Assembly (NCBI GenBank): GCA_030621535.1
Contig: JAUXHM010000010.1
Coordinates: 1-14,239 of the forward strand
Reading direction: 5' to 3'
Source of the DNA: Candidatus Methanophagales archaeon
GTDB lineage: Archaea; Halobacteriota; Syntropharchaeia; Alkanophagales; Methanospirareceae
Length of the DNA: 14,239 nucleotides
Numbering within the stretch: position 1 is the stretch's first letter; each line of letters opens with the position of its first letter. The notes beneath the pieces were generated by a model. That model was given only the letters and a program-made list of their open reading frames with translations. It was not told where the DNA came from and ran no database searches. Below are positions 6,805-13,887 of the stretch, piece after piece. The position numbers and the translations under genes were made by a program.

Positions 6805-6826
6805 CCTCTAATCCGCCAAACCGCTA
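6805..6826 (-). repeat. Dispersed 3'-UTR repeat B, copy 2
   Basis: On the - strand begins TAGCGGTTTGGCGGATTAGA, 19 of 22 bases identical to 2948-2969. It begins 7 bases downstream of the hisI stop and is preceded and followed by further GGATTAG/GGTTTAG units. Confidence 0.7.
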
Positions 6827-6832
6827 ATCCCC

Positions 6833-7201
6833 TCATTTATCTGTCCCCTTACCGTATTTCTCCTCGGGCTCAAACACCTTCTCCCCTACTATCTCCCCGT
6901 TTAGCCTCCGGTAAAAGCACGACCGGTATCCTGTATGACATGCCCCGCCGATCTGTTTGACCTTCAACAGCACCGCATCTTCGTCACAATCTATCAGAAT
7001 ATCTTTTATTATCTGCTCATTACCAGAAATCTCCCCTTTACGCCACAGTTTTCTCCTGCTCCTGCTCCAGTAGTGCGCCTTCCCCGTCTCTCTGCTAAGT
7101 CTCAGCGCCTCTTCATCCATGTGCGCAAGCATGAGAACCTCACCCGTTTCGTAATCCTGTACTATCGCAGACTTCAATTCCTTTTCTTCTTTCTCCTTCA
7201 C
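6833..7201 (-). CDS. hisI: Phosphoribosyl-AMP cyclohydrolase
   Basis: A 122-residue enzyme opening the adenine ring of phosphoribosyl-AMP in the third step of histidine synthesis. It is the stand-alone archaeal form, without the HisE pyrophosphohydrolase domain. Motifs: [17 protein letters not shown] (12-28), [18 protein letters not shown] (43-61), the metal site DCDED (71-75) and zinc ligands in [14 protein letters not shown] (85-98; Cys72, Cys88, Cys95). The start is GTG at 7201, which overlaps the glycosyltransferase stop as GTGA; GAGGG lies upstream in the end of that gene, and the next in-frame Met would delete a conserved strand. It is translationally coupled to a glycosyltransferase, with no other his gene in the window. 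Confidence 0.95.
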   Translation of the reverse strand: MKEKEEKELKSAIVQDYETGEVLMLAHMDEEALRLSRETGKAHYWSRSRRKLWRKGEISGNEQIIKDILIDCDEDAVLLKVKQIGGACHTGYRSCFYRRLNGEIVGEKVFEPEEKYGKGTDK

Positions 7202-8121
7202 TTCTTTCCCTCTCCCTTGCCCTTACCATTATCCTTACCTCTTAACGCTTCTATCGTTTCTTTCTGCAGCGTCACAAGCAAATCACCGAATAATCCAAAT
7301 ATGAGGAACTGCACACCCGAAATAACCATCAGAGCTGTAAACACCGTAAGAGGCACGTGTGTTATCCCCTCGAACCAATCTACCACAACGTAAATGCCTG
7401 TTAGGATACCAACAGCGATAAACAAGGAGCCGATGACACCGAAATAGAAGGCAGGGTTATGTGTCCTCGCAAGCACGTATAGCGTATAGACTATTTTTGT
7501 GCCATCGCGGACAAAATTGAGTTTTGATTGCCCTTCCCTTTTTTTATATTCTATAGGAACTTCCTTTATCCGAATGCCCTTCTTTACCGACTCGATTGCC
7601 ATCTCTGCTTCTATTTCAAACCCCTTCTTCTCGAGATTTATCTTTTTCACGCCGTCTCGCGTAAGTGCTCGATAACCGGATAATATATCATTCAATTTTA
7701 CGCCATAGCCAAAGCCAAAGACCTTGTTCAGCACCCAGTTTCCTATTCTATGCAGTATTGCAAATGCACCGCCATAAGCAAATCGGTTACCGATAACGTG
7801 CTCCGCTTCGCCGTTGCGTATCGGGTCAAGTAATTTCCTTACCTCTGAAGGCGAATAAGTCCCATCGCCGTCAATCATCACAATTATTTCGTCTTCTATG
7901 ATTTCAAAAGCCTGCTTAACTGCAGACCCTTTGCCTTTCCCCTGCTGGACTTCTACCCTTGCTCCTTCTTTCTTTGCTATCTCCCTCGTTGAATCCTCGC
8001 TATTTCCATCAATGACAAAGATATTTTCAAAACCTTCGCTTTTAAAACCCCTTATGACTTCACCGATTGCTTTTTCCTCATTCAATGTCGGTATTAAGAT
8101 GCAGACGTCTTCGTCTTTCAT
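7198..8121 (-). CDS. aglJ: AglJ-like GT2 dolichol-phosphate glycosyltransferase
   Basis: A 307-residue family 2 glycosyltransferase. The GT-A domain runs from about residue 5 to 220: [14 protein letters not shown] (7-20), [10 protein letters not shown] (36-45), the metal-binding MIDGDGTY (82-89), HVIGNRFA (108-115), and DILSGYRA (145-152). Then come HNPAFYFG (221-228) and two transmembrane helices (about 226-249 and 258-283) and a Lys/Gly-rich cytoplasmic tail. This matches the archaeal AglJ group, which loads the first sugar onto dolichol phosphate for N-glycosylation of S-layer and other surface proteins; a dolichol-phosphate mannosyltransferase-type role is the alternative. AAAGGAT precedes the ATG. 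It sits 28 bases after spt5 and overlaps hisI by 4 bases. The placement between spt5 and hisI is unusual. Confidence 0.85.
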   Translation of the reverse strand: MKDEDVCILIPTLNEEKAIGEVIRGFKSEGFENIFVIDGNSEDSTREIAKKEGARVEVQQGKGKGSAVKQAFEIIEDEIIVMIDGDGTYSPSEVRKLLDPIRNGEAEHVIGNRFAYGGAFAILHRIGNWVLNKVFGFGYGVKLNDILSGYRALTRDGVKKINLEKKGFEIEAEMAIESVKKGIRIKEVPIEYKKREGQSKLNFVRDGTKIVYTLYVLARTHNPAFYFGVIGSLFIAVGILTGIYVVVDWFEGITHVPLTVFTALMVISGVQFLIFGLFGDLLVTLQKETIEALRGKDNGKGKGEGKK

Positions 8122-8149
8122 TTATCCTTTCTCGTTATTTATCGGTGTC

Positions 8150-8614
8150 TCAGCTCTTTTCCTCTTTGCTCAGTACTCTTACGCTGTCGCCTCTAATGGT
8201 GATTGGTATCGGGACCATTGCCTCAAGCAATTCAATGGTGATTTCCTCATGCACCTCGTCAACTTTTTTCACCCGCGCATGTTCACCCTTAAACGCCCCG
8301 GATATTACTTCTATTATGCTGCCTTCCACCATTCCTGTTACAGAGGGTTTAGGCGTGAGGAAATGCTCCACCTCCTCTAAGTCCAGTTCCCCCTTGATTA
8401 ACCCTCGTGCGTGGGGGATATCTTGAATTAGTTGCTCTATGGCGTCAGAAAAAGAAGCTTCTATCAGCACATACCCTCTTAGCTCCTCAGGCACTAAAAT
8501 CGCCTTTATTCCATGCTCATTTTTCTCTTTCTCTCTTATCGTGCTCTCAACTAAATTTGCAACTGCTCGTTCCTGGTTAACCGTTGTTTTTACTACGTAT
8601 ACACTATTATCCAT
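8150..8614 (-). CDS. spt5: Transcription elongation factor Spt5 (archaeal NusG)
   Basis: A 154-residue archaeal Spt5: NGN domain about residues 3-85 (YVVKTTVNQERAVANL, ILVPEELRGYVLIEA) and one KOW domain about 92-150 (GSIIEVISGAFKGEHARVKKVD, EITIELLEA). It binds the RNA polymerase clamp with Spt4 (not in this window) and keeps the enzyme processive. Length is normal. It follows secE with a 6-base gap, the same order as in most archaea and parallel to bacterial secE-nusG. The secE end (AAGGGGAT) probably provides its ribosome-binding site. Confidence 0.96.
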   Translation of the reverse strand: MDNSVYVVKTTVNQERAVANLVESTIREKEKNEHGIKAILVPEELRGYVLIEASFSDAIEQLIQDIPHARGLIKGELDLEEVEHFLTPKPSVTGMVEGSIIEVISGAFKGEHARVKKVDEVHEEITIELLEAMVPIPITIRGDSVRVLSKEEKS

Positions 8615-8620
8615 GATTAT

Positions 8621-8812
8621 TCAAATCCCCTTGGGCAAAACCGACATCAAAAGATAGATAGAGAATCCAATAATGCCGATCAGTCCCATTGCGGCACCCG
8701 CGATTTTAGAAATTTTGAAAAATTCCTCCCTCTTTGGTCGCTTCGCCAACTTCAGTATTCTTACATACTCCTCTAACTTTTTTGATATATCTTCGACGAG
8801 GTTCATTTGCAT
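8621..8812 (-). CDS. secE: Preprotein translocase subunit SecE (Sec61 gamma)
   Basis: A 63-residue protein with the archaeal SecE/Sec61-gamma pattern: an amphipathic helix with the motif YVRILKLAKRPKREEF (about 16-31), then a single C-terminal transmembrane helix (about 37-58). It clamps the SecY channel in the membrane. The start is ATG 8812 or ATG 8806 (M1 or M3), with no clear Shine-Dalgarno at either. Translation is probably coupled to ftsZ, whose stop is 20 bases upstream. Confidence 0.95.
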   Translation of the reverse strand: MQMNLVEDISKKLEEYVRILKLAKRPKREEFFKISKIAGAAMGLIGIIGFSIYLLMSVLPKGI

Positions 8813-8832
8813 CGCTTGTGATTGATATTGCT

Positions 8833-9903
8833 CTAATGCACTATCTCAATGCCGTATTTCTCTTTTTTCATTTCCTTCTGTCCGTATATTTGCTCGGATT
8901 TTACGCCTGTTACAACGAGCAGCGTCTTCAACGTGTTCTTTACTTCAGGCGTTAACTGCACGCCCCAAACGATTCTTGCGTCGGGGTTCATCATTCGGTA
9001 TACTTCCTGAAGCGCTCCTTCTGCTTCCTCTACGGTCATGTCTTCTCCACCCGTCACGTTTACCAGTGCGGATTTACCTTCCGACACGTCAACTTCAAGT
9101 AATGGAGAGCTTAACGCCCTTCTCACCGCTTCGACTGCTTTGTTCTGTCCGTCCGCTTCACCAAATCCTATCATCGCCATCCCCCCATCTTTCATCACCG
9201 TGCGCACGTCAGCAAAGTCGAGATTTATAAGACCCGATTTGGTTATCAGCTCGGTTATTCCCTTTACTGCACGCATCAACACATCATCGGCGACTCGAAA
9301 AGCATCATTTAAGGGCAACCGTGGAACAGTATCCAATAACTTGTCATTTGGTATAACGATAAGCGTATCGGTATTTTCACGTAGTGTTTCAAGTCCCATA
9401 TCGGAATTTTCCCTTCTTACCTCGCCCTCCGCGTGAAAAGGCAAGGTCACCACACCAATGGTAAGAGCACCCGCCTCTTGCGCCGCTTGTGCGACTACGG
9501 GCGCTGAACCTGTCCCTGTACCGCCGCCTAATCCGCAGGTTACAAAAACCATATCTGCATTATCCACGATTGATTTTATGTCGTCTTCGTTTTCCCTCGC
9601 CGCTTCCTCTCCTAACCTCGGAATGCTTCCCGCGCCAAGCCCTCGCGTTGTCTTCTTCCCTATCAATATTTTTCGCTCCACTTTTGAGAACAGCAAATGT
9701 TGTGCATCGGTATTCAGAGCAAACAGCTCCGCTCCAAAAATGCCCTCCTCGGTCATCCGCTGTATTGAGTTAGTTCCACTTCCTCCACATCCAATCACCT
9801 TTATTACCGTTCCTGCCTTCTCCAACATCTCTTCTAATTCCGCATCCCTCATTGTCTTTGCTTCTTCACCTTCCAAAACTGCTCCACTTTCTACTTGTTT
9901 CAT
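8833..9903 (-). CDS. ftsZ: Cell division GTPase FtsZ
   Basis: A 356-residue archaeal FtsZ1-like protein that polymerises at the division site. Motifs: [10 protein letters not shown] (37-46), [10 protein letters not shown] (61-70), tubulin signature GGGTGTG (126-132), NDKLL (186-190) and the T7 synergy loop [11 protein letters not shown] (227-237) with Asp229 and Asp232 that hydrolyse GTP in the neighbouring subunit. There is an N-terminal extension of about 30 charged residues before the GTPase fold, and a short tail ending EIVH. GGGGGAG lies 5-11 bases before the ATG. It heads the ftsZ-secE-spt5-aglJ-hisI unit, all closely spaced, and a tRNA-Leu gene lies just upstream on the same strand. 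Confidence 0.97.
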   Translation of the reverse strand: MKQVESGAVLEGEEAKTMRDAELEEMLEKAGTVIKVIGCGGSGTNSIQRMTEEGIFGAELFALNTDAQHLLFSKVERKILIGKKTTRGLGAGSIPRLGEEAARENEDDIKSIVDNADMVFVTCGLGGGTGTGSAPVVAQAAQEAGALTIGVVTLPFHAEGEVRRENSDMGLETLRENTDTLIVIPNDKLLDTVPRLPLNDAFRVADDVLMRAVKGITELITKSGLINLDFADVRTVMKDGGMAMIGFGEADGQNKAVEAVRRALSSPLLEVDVSEGKSALVNVTGGEDMTVEEAEGALQEVYRMMNPDARIVWGVQLTPEVKNTLKTLLVVTGVKSEQIYGQKEMKKEKYGIEIVH

Positions 9904-9962
9904 CTTCTCTCCCCCTTACTCTACTGTTATGTTAATCCCCATAATGTTTTTACAGTTTTTCT

Positions 9963-9979
9963 TTATTTATTAAATTAAT
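9963..9979 (-). promoter_or_regulatory. AT-rich promoter candidate for the ftsZ operon
   Basis: The - strand reads ATTAATTTAATAAATAA about 60-75 bases before the ftsZ ATG. It would give a leader of roughly 40 bases that contains the strong GGGGGAG ribosome site. It is the only TATA-like stretch between the tRNA and ftsZ. Confidence 0.4.
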
Positions 9980-9984
9980 AAACC

Positions 9985-10007
9985 TTTCCTTTGGAAAAGA
10001 AAAAAAA
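9985..10007 (-). terminator. T-run terminator of tRNA-Leu
   Basis: On the - strand the tRNA is followed after about 20 bases by TTTTTTTTCTTTT (about 9995-10007), a classic archaeal T-run terminator, and then a small TTTCC/GGAAA inverted repeat (9985-9997). Confidence 0.6.
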
Positions 10008-10028
10008 CGTTCCAGATGTTTCTCCGAA

Positions 10029-10111
10029 TGCGGAGGAGGGGATTTGAACCCCCGAACCCCTACGGGACAGCGACCTCAACGCTGCGCCTTTGTCCTCTTG
10101 GCAACCTCCGC
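10029..10111 (-). tRNA. tRNA-Leu (anticodon GAG)
   Basis: An 83-base class II tRNA. The acceptor GCGGAGG pairs with CCTCCGC and the discriminator is A (10029). The D-arm is GCC...GGC. The anticodon stem is CAGCG/CGCTG with loop TTGAGGT, so the anticodon GAG lies at 10075-10077 and reads CUC and CUU leucine codons. The variable arm has a CCC/GGG stem. The T-arm is GGGGG-TTCAAAT-CCCCT with one G-U pair. The discriminator A and long variable arm are leucine-tRNA traits. CCA is not encoded and must be added. No intron is visible. Confidence 0.96.
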
Positions 10112-10143
10112 AACGCTAACAGAAATCTTTCTCTTCCTATTTT

Positions 10144-10155
10144 ATTATATATACT
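10144..10155 (-). promoter_or_regulatory. TATA box of tRNA-Leu
   Basis: AGTATATATAAT on the - strand, centred about 37 bases upstream of the mature tRNA 5' end. This predicts a short 5' leader for RNase P to remove. Confidence 0.6.
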
Positions 10156-10197
10156 ATTGTAGTTTGTGTAGTGTATAAGCTTCATTCTATATTTAAT

Positions 10198-10236
10198 TTG
10201 CGTCTCACGCGCTTTAGCCACGCGCACGCCACGCAA
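10198..10236. promoter_or_regulatory. GC-rich patch with repeated CACGC, regulatory or ncRNA candidate
   Basis: Within the AT-rich 223-base divergent gap, this patch is bounded by an inverted repeat TTGCGT (10198-10203) / ACGCAA (10231-10236). It holds four CACGC copies (10206, 10219, 10225, 10230), including a GCCACGC direct repeat 11 bases apart (10217 and 10228). It lies 45-80 bases upstream of the TATA box of the + strand envelope operon. It may be an activator site or the core of a small structured RNA. Confidence 0.4.
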
Positions 10237-10279
10237 GGATATGCATGCGATTTCGACGATATGATCCCGCGCAGCAACG

Positions 10280-10287
10280 TTTATATA
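10280..10287 (+). promoter_or_regulatory. TATA box for the DUF3344/ABC operon
   Basis: TTTATATA centred about 51 bases before the ATG at 10335. The start of transcription is expected near 10310, giving a leader of about 25 bases without an obvious Shine-Dalgarno. Confidence 0.55.
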
Positions 10288-10334
10288 GAAAATTTATTAA
10301 TGCCATAACATAAAAAATGTGAATATATTACTAC

Positions 10335-12203
10335 ATGAAACCGGTTAGGAGAAAACGTAGCAAAATGAAAAGGGCGACAATCGCTCTCTTACTGGGAATA
10401 ACAGGCATATTACTACTGGTGCAAGTATCGGGAGCGAGTTATGCCTTTGATGGTGTGCCCTATCCCGACAAGCTGGATTTAGTAGCTCATGGCACTTTTA
10501 AATGTGGTATATATGTGGGCGAAAGCTATGAGCTGGCAAAACCTCCTTGTACACGAACCTTTGCATTGCCCGAAGATGCTAAAGTCAAGTGGGCGAGACT
10601 GTATGTGGGTGTTTGGGGCGGTACAGAAAGATATACGGGCTGGGTTCAAACGACATTTAATGGGCACGACCTCGGTAAAACGCCGCTCCTTGGCGAGGAC
10701 GATGACAATCCAAATGTTCATTGTAGTAGTCACGGCGTCTATTGGGTCTTTTATGATGTAGCAGATAAAGCATCTTCGGGGCTTAACACGGCTATAGCAA
10801 GCACCAACAGGGGAGAACCCGGGAGTAAGCTCGATGGTAGGATATACAGTATCATCCTCGTAGCAATCTACGAGGACAAGAACGAGAATGCGCCGGACAT
10901 TACCTACTGGGTCGCAGACGGCAATCCAAGCATGCATGGTCGCGGTTGGGCAGGAACGATGCCAACAACAAACGATTTCGTTTCGGTAAAGTTTAAAGGC
11001 GCAATTGACCCAGCAAACGTAGAAAAAGCAAATCTTACGGTGGTGTACCTTGCTGGTAATCTCGGCGAGCCAGACTATTTAGAGTTTAACGGGTATGGTG
11101 TAGGCGGGGATGATGTGGCTAACAGCGGCGATGACAAAACTTACGGGATAGACCTCAAGACGTTTGACGTTACAAAATATATACAGACAGAGAATAGCGC
11201 TCTTTTCCTCCGCGGAAAGGACATCAACGGTGATGGTGAAATAGAAGAGGATGACGAGGGCAATCGGGAGGGCGAGCATTATCTTCATCCTGTTCTGGCG
11301 GTACTTGTTGCTCGGCACAAAACCACTGAAAAGGCAATGCCTGATTTTTCCGTTGAGTTTGCACCACCCGGTATTTTAACTGAGGGAGAAAATACGCTTA
11401 CCGCTGTCGTAAACAATTACGGTAGATTATACGAGGACGATTTTGGTGTAAAGGTTTTTGTTGATGAATCTGAGATTTACTCGGAGGTTGTTCGTATGGA
11501 TGCCAGTGGGGTCAAGAAGTTGGCTATTCCCTGGAACGCAATGAGTGGCACCAAAACCATCAAAGCGGAGGTTGATGCAGAGAACACCGTGAGGGAATCA
11601 AATGAAAACGACAATGTTTTCGTTTCGGATGTTTATGTTCTGCGTAAGCCTGATTTGTCCGTTAAAATTTTAACGCCCGTAGCAGAAACCATAAAAGCCG
11701 CGAATGCCTCTTCTACTGCCTTCAGTGCGAAGGGCATAACGCTAACGCTAAATCTAATATTTGCAATAATGCTAATACCCTGGCTCATGTTCATCGTGAT
11801 ACGGATACCGAGGGATAATATAAAAAAGGAAAAACTCCCCGTAGTTGTTTTAATTTTTGTGATTCTGTGTGCCACTTTATTTTTAAGTGCTTGCGTTGAC
11901 AAACACCCCGTTGAACAGAAAACAGGAGCAGGAACGAGTATGCTCAGTTATTCCATTCCTGTGGAGCTAAGAAATGAAGGAGAAATGGCAGCAACGAATT
12001 TTAAGCTTTCTCTTTACGTGGATGGTGAGAAGAGCGTGACAAAAAAGATAGCTAAGTTAGAAGGCGGTGCATCGGTCATAGAAAAACTGCCAATAGTGGT
12101 AGTAAAAGGAAAACACAGCATACGTGCAGTAGTGGATGAAAAGAACGATGTTAAAGAATTCAGGAGGGATAACAATGAAGACACGATTACGTTCGATTTT
12201 TAG
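10335..12203 (+). CDS. Membrane-anchored DUF3344 surface protein with CARDB domains, one split by a two-helix membrane insertion
   Basis: A 622-residue protein. Residues 1-36 are a signal peptide (basic start, hydrophobic core, VSGASYA). Residues 40-330 form a DUF3344-type domain with WARLYVGVW (86-94), ILVAIYED, ITYWVADG (189-196) and GIDLKTFDVTKYI (271-283). DINGDGEIEEDD (296-307) looks like an EF-hand/dockerin calcium loop. Residues 335-436 form a CARDB domain ending ENTVRESNENDN. Residues 438-445 (KPDLSVKI) start a second CARDB, which is interrupted by two hydrophobic helices (about 468-489 and 501-519) flanking a basic loop RIPRDNIKKEK, and resumes at SIPVELRNEGE (540-550) to the end. 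The basic loop would be cytoplasmic and both CARDB parts outside. LSAC (517-520) resembles a lipobox but is internal. In-frame ATG at 10365 (M11) is a possible shorter start. It heads a four-gene operon. The domain family has no established function. Confidence 0.82.
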   Translation: MKPVRRKRSKMKRATIALLLGITGILLLVQVSGASYAFDGVPYPDKLDLVAHGTFKCGIYVGESYELAKPPCTRTFALPEDAKVKWARLYVGVWGGTERYTGWVQTTFNGHDLGKTPLLGEDDDNPNVHCSSHGVYWVFYDVADKASSGLNTAIASTNRGEPGSKLDGRIYSIILVAIYEDKNENAPDITYWVADGNPSMHGRGWAGTMPTTNDFVSVKFKGAIDPANVEKANLTVVYLAGNLGEPDYLEFNGYGVGGDDVANSGDDKTYGIDLKTFDVTKYIQTENSALFLRGKDINGDGEIEEDDEGNREGEHYLHPVLAVLVARHKTTEKAMPDFSVEFAPPGILTEGENTLTAVVNNYGRLYEDDFGVKVFVDESEIYSEVVRMDASGVKKLAIPWNAMSGTKTIKAEVDAENTVRESNENDNVFVSDVYVLRKPDLSVKILTPVAETIKAANASSTAFSAKGITLTLNLIFAIMLIPWLMFIVIRIPRDNIKKEKLPVVVLIFVILCATLFLSACVDKHPVEQKTGAGTSMLSYSIPVELRNEGEMAATNFKLSLYVDGEKSVTKKIAKLEGGASVIEKLPIVVVKGKHSIRAVVDEKNDVKEFRRDNNEDTITFDF

Positions 12204-13218
12204 TGGTTTTTTAGTTCTCACCGTGATTGCCCTTGCCCTTTCTTCCGCTTTTTCTGTTCTTCCTATTGCATCGGGTTCATACGCAGGTGACAAACCGCTT
12301 AATACAATAGAGCATGATGAAATTCGTGGTGGTGTGTTTTTTACATTGGGCGATAGCAAATACAGCGGGAAGATAAACAATAATGAAACGTACACGGTCA
12401 ATTTTGATGTCAGTGAGCTGCTGAGGTCAAAAGAAGTAAAGCTAAAACTTGCCCGGCTGTATGTTTATTGGGTCTGGAGCAAAAAAGGAGATGTAGGCGT
12501 GTATCCCATGATGGAAGTGGAGGTAAAAGGACAGAAAGCGGAGGAGGCGGAGATTTTGAGTTCAGTCACGACTTATAGAGACACAAAAGGATTTGTGGGC
12601 AGCTATGATTACTTTTCTGGTGTCAATGTTTACAATTGCAATATAACGAAACTCCATGGCGATAGCTACATTGCGACTACCGTAAAAAACCGTGATGCCG
12701 ATGGGGGCACATTCTGTTTACAGGGAATCGGATTATTGGTGGTATACGAAGGTGCTCAGGAGCAAGGAAAAGCCCAACGCATTGAGTATTGGGTCAACGA
12801 GGGATGCGACATGATATACGCAGAATATGGAATCACGCCGGAGATGGCAACCAGTAAGATTTACTTTGACGGCGAATTAGACGTAAAAAACGTGAAGCGT
12901 GCATATCTAATAACAGCCGTTCCTTCCGGTGGCTGCGTATCAGGCGGAGAAAAAGCACATAACAAGCTTTATTTTAATGAGGAATGCGGATGGCTAAACA
13001 ATCTTCCGTTCTTAAAGCAGTTGCTCAGATTATTGTTTGGGTATGGGGGCGGCGTCTGGAATGATGTGTATATTGCGGACAGCACCGTTCAGATAGGCAT
13101 AGACCAGCGAGACGTTACTGATTACCTGAAGGCGTCGAACAATTTTGCTGCGATTCAGGATAATCACGACTACATGATGGTGACAAATGCAGTGCTGGTG
13201 GTGGAGAAGAGAGAATGA
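12175..13218 (+). CDS. Secreted DUF3344-type protein
   Basis: A 347-residue protein. I chose ATG 12175 because AGGAGGGAT lies 5 bases upstream and a good signal peptide follows (MKTRLRSIFSGFL...IASGSYA, residues 1-37); the longer in-frame start at 12136 would add 13 hydrophilic residues before it. It overlaps the preceding gene by 29 bases. It is a distant paralogue of that gene's N-terminal domain, sharing LARLYVYWVW (92-101), GLLVVYEG (186-193), IEYWVNEG (203-210) and the IDQRDVTDYL turn (309-318), but it ends right there, with no CARDB domain and no membrane anchor. It has Cys155, 181, 211, 254 and 271, which may form disulfides. It is likely secreted and loosely bound to the envelope, perhaps to its anchored neighbour; this is inference. 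Confidence 0.78.
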   Translation: MKTRLRSIFSGFLVLTVIALALSSAFSVLPIASGSYAGDKPLNTIEHDEIRGGVFFTLGDSKYSGKINNNETYTVNFDVSELLRSKEVKLKLARLYVYWVWSKKGDVGVYPMMEVEVKGQKAEEAEILSSVTTYRDTKGFVGSYDYFSGVNVYNCNITKLHGDSYIATTVKNRDADGGTFCLQGIGLLVVYEGAQEQGKAQRIEYWVNEGCDMIYAEYGITPEMATSKIYFDGELDVKNVKRAYLITAVPSGGCVSGGEKAHNKLYFNEECGWLNNLPFLKQLLRLLFGYGGGVWNDVYIADSTVQIGIDQRDVTDYLKASNNFAAIQDNHDYMMVTNAVLVVEKRE

Positions 13219-13886
13219 CAGTTGAGACAAGGGATTTAACAAAATATTATTGGATGGGGAAGGAGAAGGTAGTTGCTTTAGATGGCGTGGACCTGAAAAT
13301 GGAAGAGGGTGCGTTTATTTCTGTCGTGGGTCCTTCGGGGTCAGGGAAGTCCACGCTTTTAAATGTTATCGGATGCCTGGATGCACCAACGAAGGGCGAG
13401 GTTTATCTGGCTGGATGGAGAGTGGATTATAGGAATAAGCAGTCGTTGGTGAGGTTGCGGAGGAAATTTGTGGGGTTTGTGTTTCAAACGTTCAATTTGA
13501 TACCGGCGTTGAATGCGGTGGAGAACGTGGAGTATCCGATGTACTTCAATAAGGAGGGGAGAAGCAAAAGCGAGAGAAGAGAAAGTGCGATGAAGTTATT
13601 GGACATGGTAGGTTTGGAGAAGCGTGCCAATCACCTTCCCTCTGAACTCTCTGGCGGTGAGCTGCAAAGAATAGCGATAGCAAGAGCACTTGCCAATGAC
13701 CCAAAGCTTATATTAGCCGATGAGCCTACCGGGAACCTCGACTCGCGGACAGGGAAAAGCATATTGAATTTGCTCACGCGGTTAAACGAAGAAGAAGGGA
13801 AAAACATCATAATGGTGACACATGATTTGGAATCGGCGAAGAAGATGAGCACCGTAATCAGAATCTTGGATGGGAGGATTCAGTAG
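13215..13886 (+). CDS. ABC transporter ATP-binding protein (MacB/LolD type)
   Basis: A 223-residue ABC ATPase with all nucleotide-binding motifs: Walker A GPSGSGKST (39-47), Q-loop Gln91 in VFQTFNLIPALNAVENV, signature LSGGELQR (145-152), Walker B LILADEP (165-171), D-loop TGNLD (172-176) and H-loop His203. The FNLIPALNAVENVEYPM segment and the short length are typical of the MacB/LolD/FtsE-like group, which works with FtsX-fold permeases on lipoproteins, peptides or envelope processes rather than importing solutes. The ATG overlaps the preceding TGA (ATGA), so it is coupled to the DUF3344 gene. Confidence 0.95.
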   Translation: MTVETRDLTKYYWMGKEKVVALDGVDLKMEEGAFISVVGPSGSGKSTLLNVIGCLDAPTKGEVYLAGWRVDYRNKQSLVRLRRKFVGFVFQTFNLIPALNAVENVEYPMYFNKEGRSKSERRESAMKLLDMVGLEKRANHLPSELSGGELQRIAIARALANDPKLILADEPTGNLDSRTGKSILNLLTRLNEEEGKNIIMVTHDLESAKKMSTVIRILDGRIQ

Positions 13887-13887
13887 T

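Noticed and set aside
9038-9973. Long + strand open frames antisense to ftsZ, up to 171 codons
   Set aside because: They lie opposite a complete, motif-verified ftsZ, have no promoter or ribosome site, and their Ser/Pro-rich composition is typical of shadow frames.
10479-10937. A 152-codon - strand open frame opposite the DUF3344 gene
   Set aside because: It is a shadow of a gene with a signal peptide and paralogue support on the + strand, with no domain pattern of its own.
11860-11910. Internal lipobox (LSAC) as the start of a separate lipoprotein gene
   Set aside because: No start codon with a ribosome site precedes it at signal-peptide distance, the frame is continuous with the upstream domain, and the following strands complete the CARDB begun before the helices.
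12136-12174. Longer start for the second DUF3344 protein
   Set aside because: It lacks a Shine-Dalgarno and would put 13 polar residues before an excellent signal peptide; the ATG at 12175 has AGGAGGGAT at the right distance.
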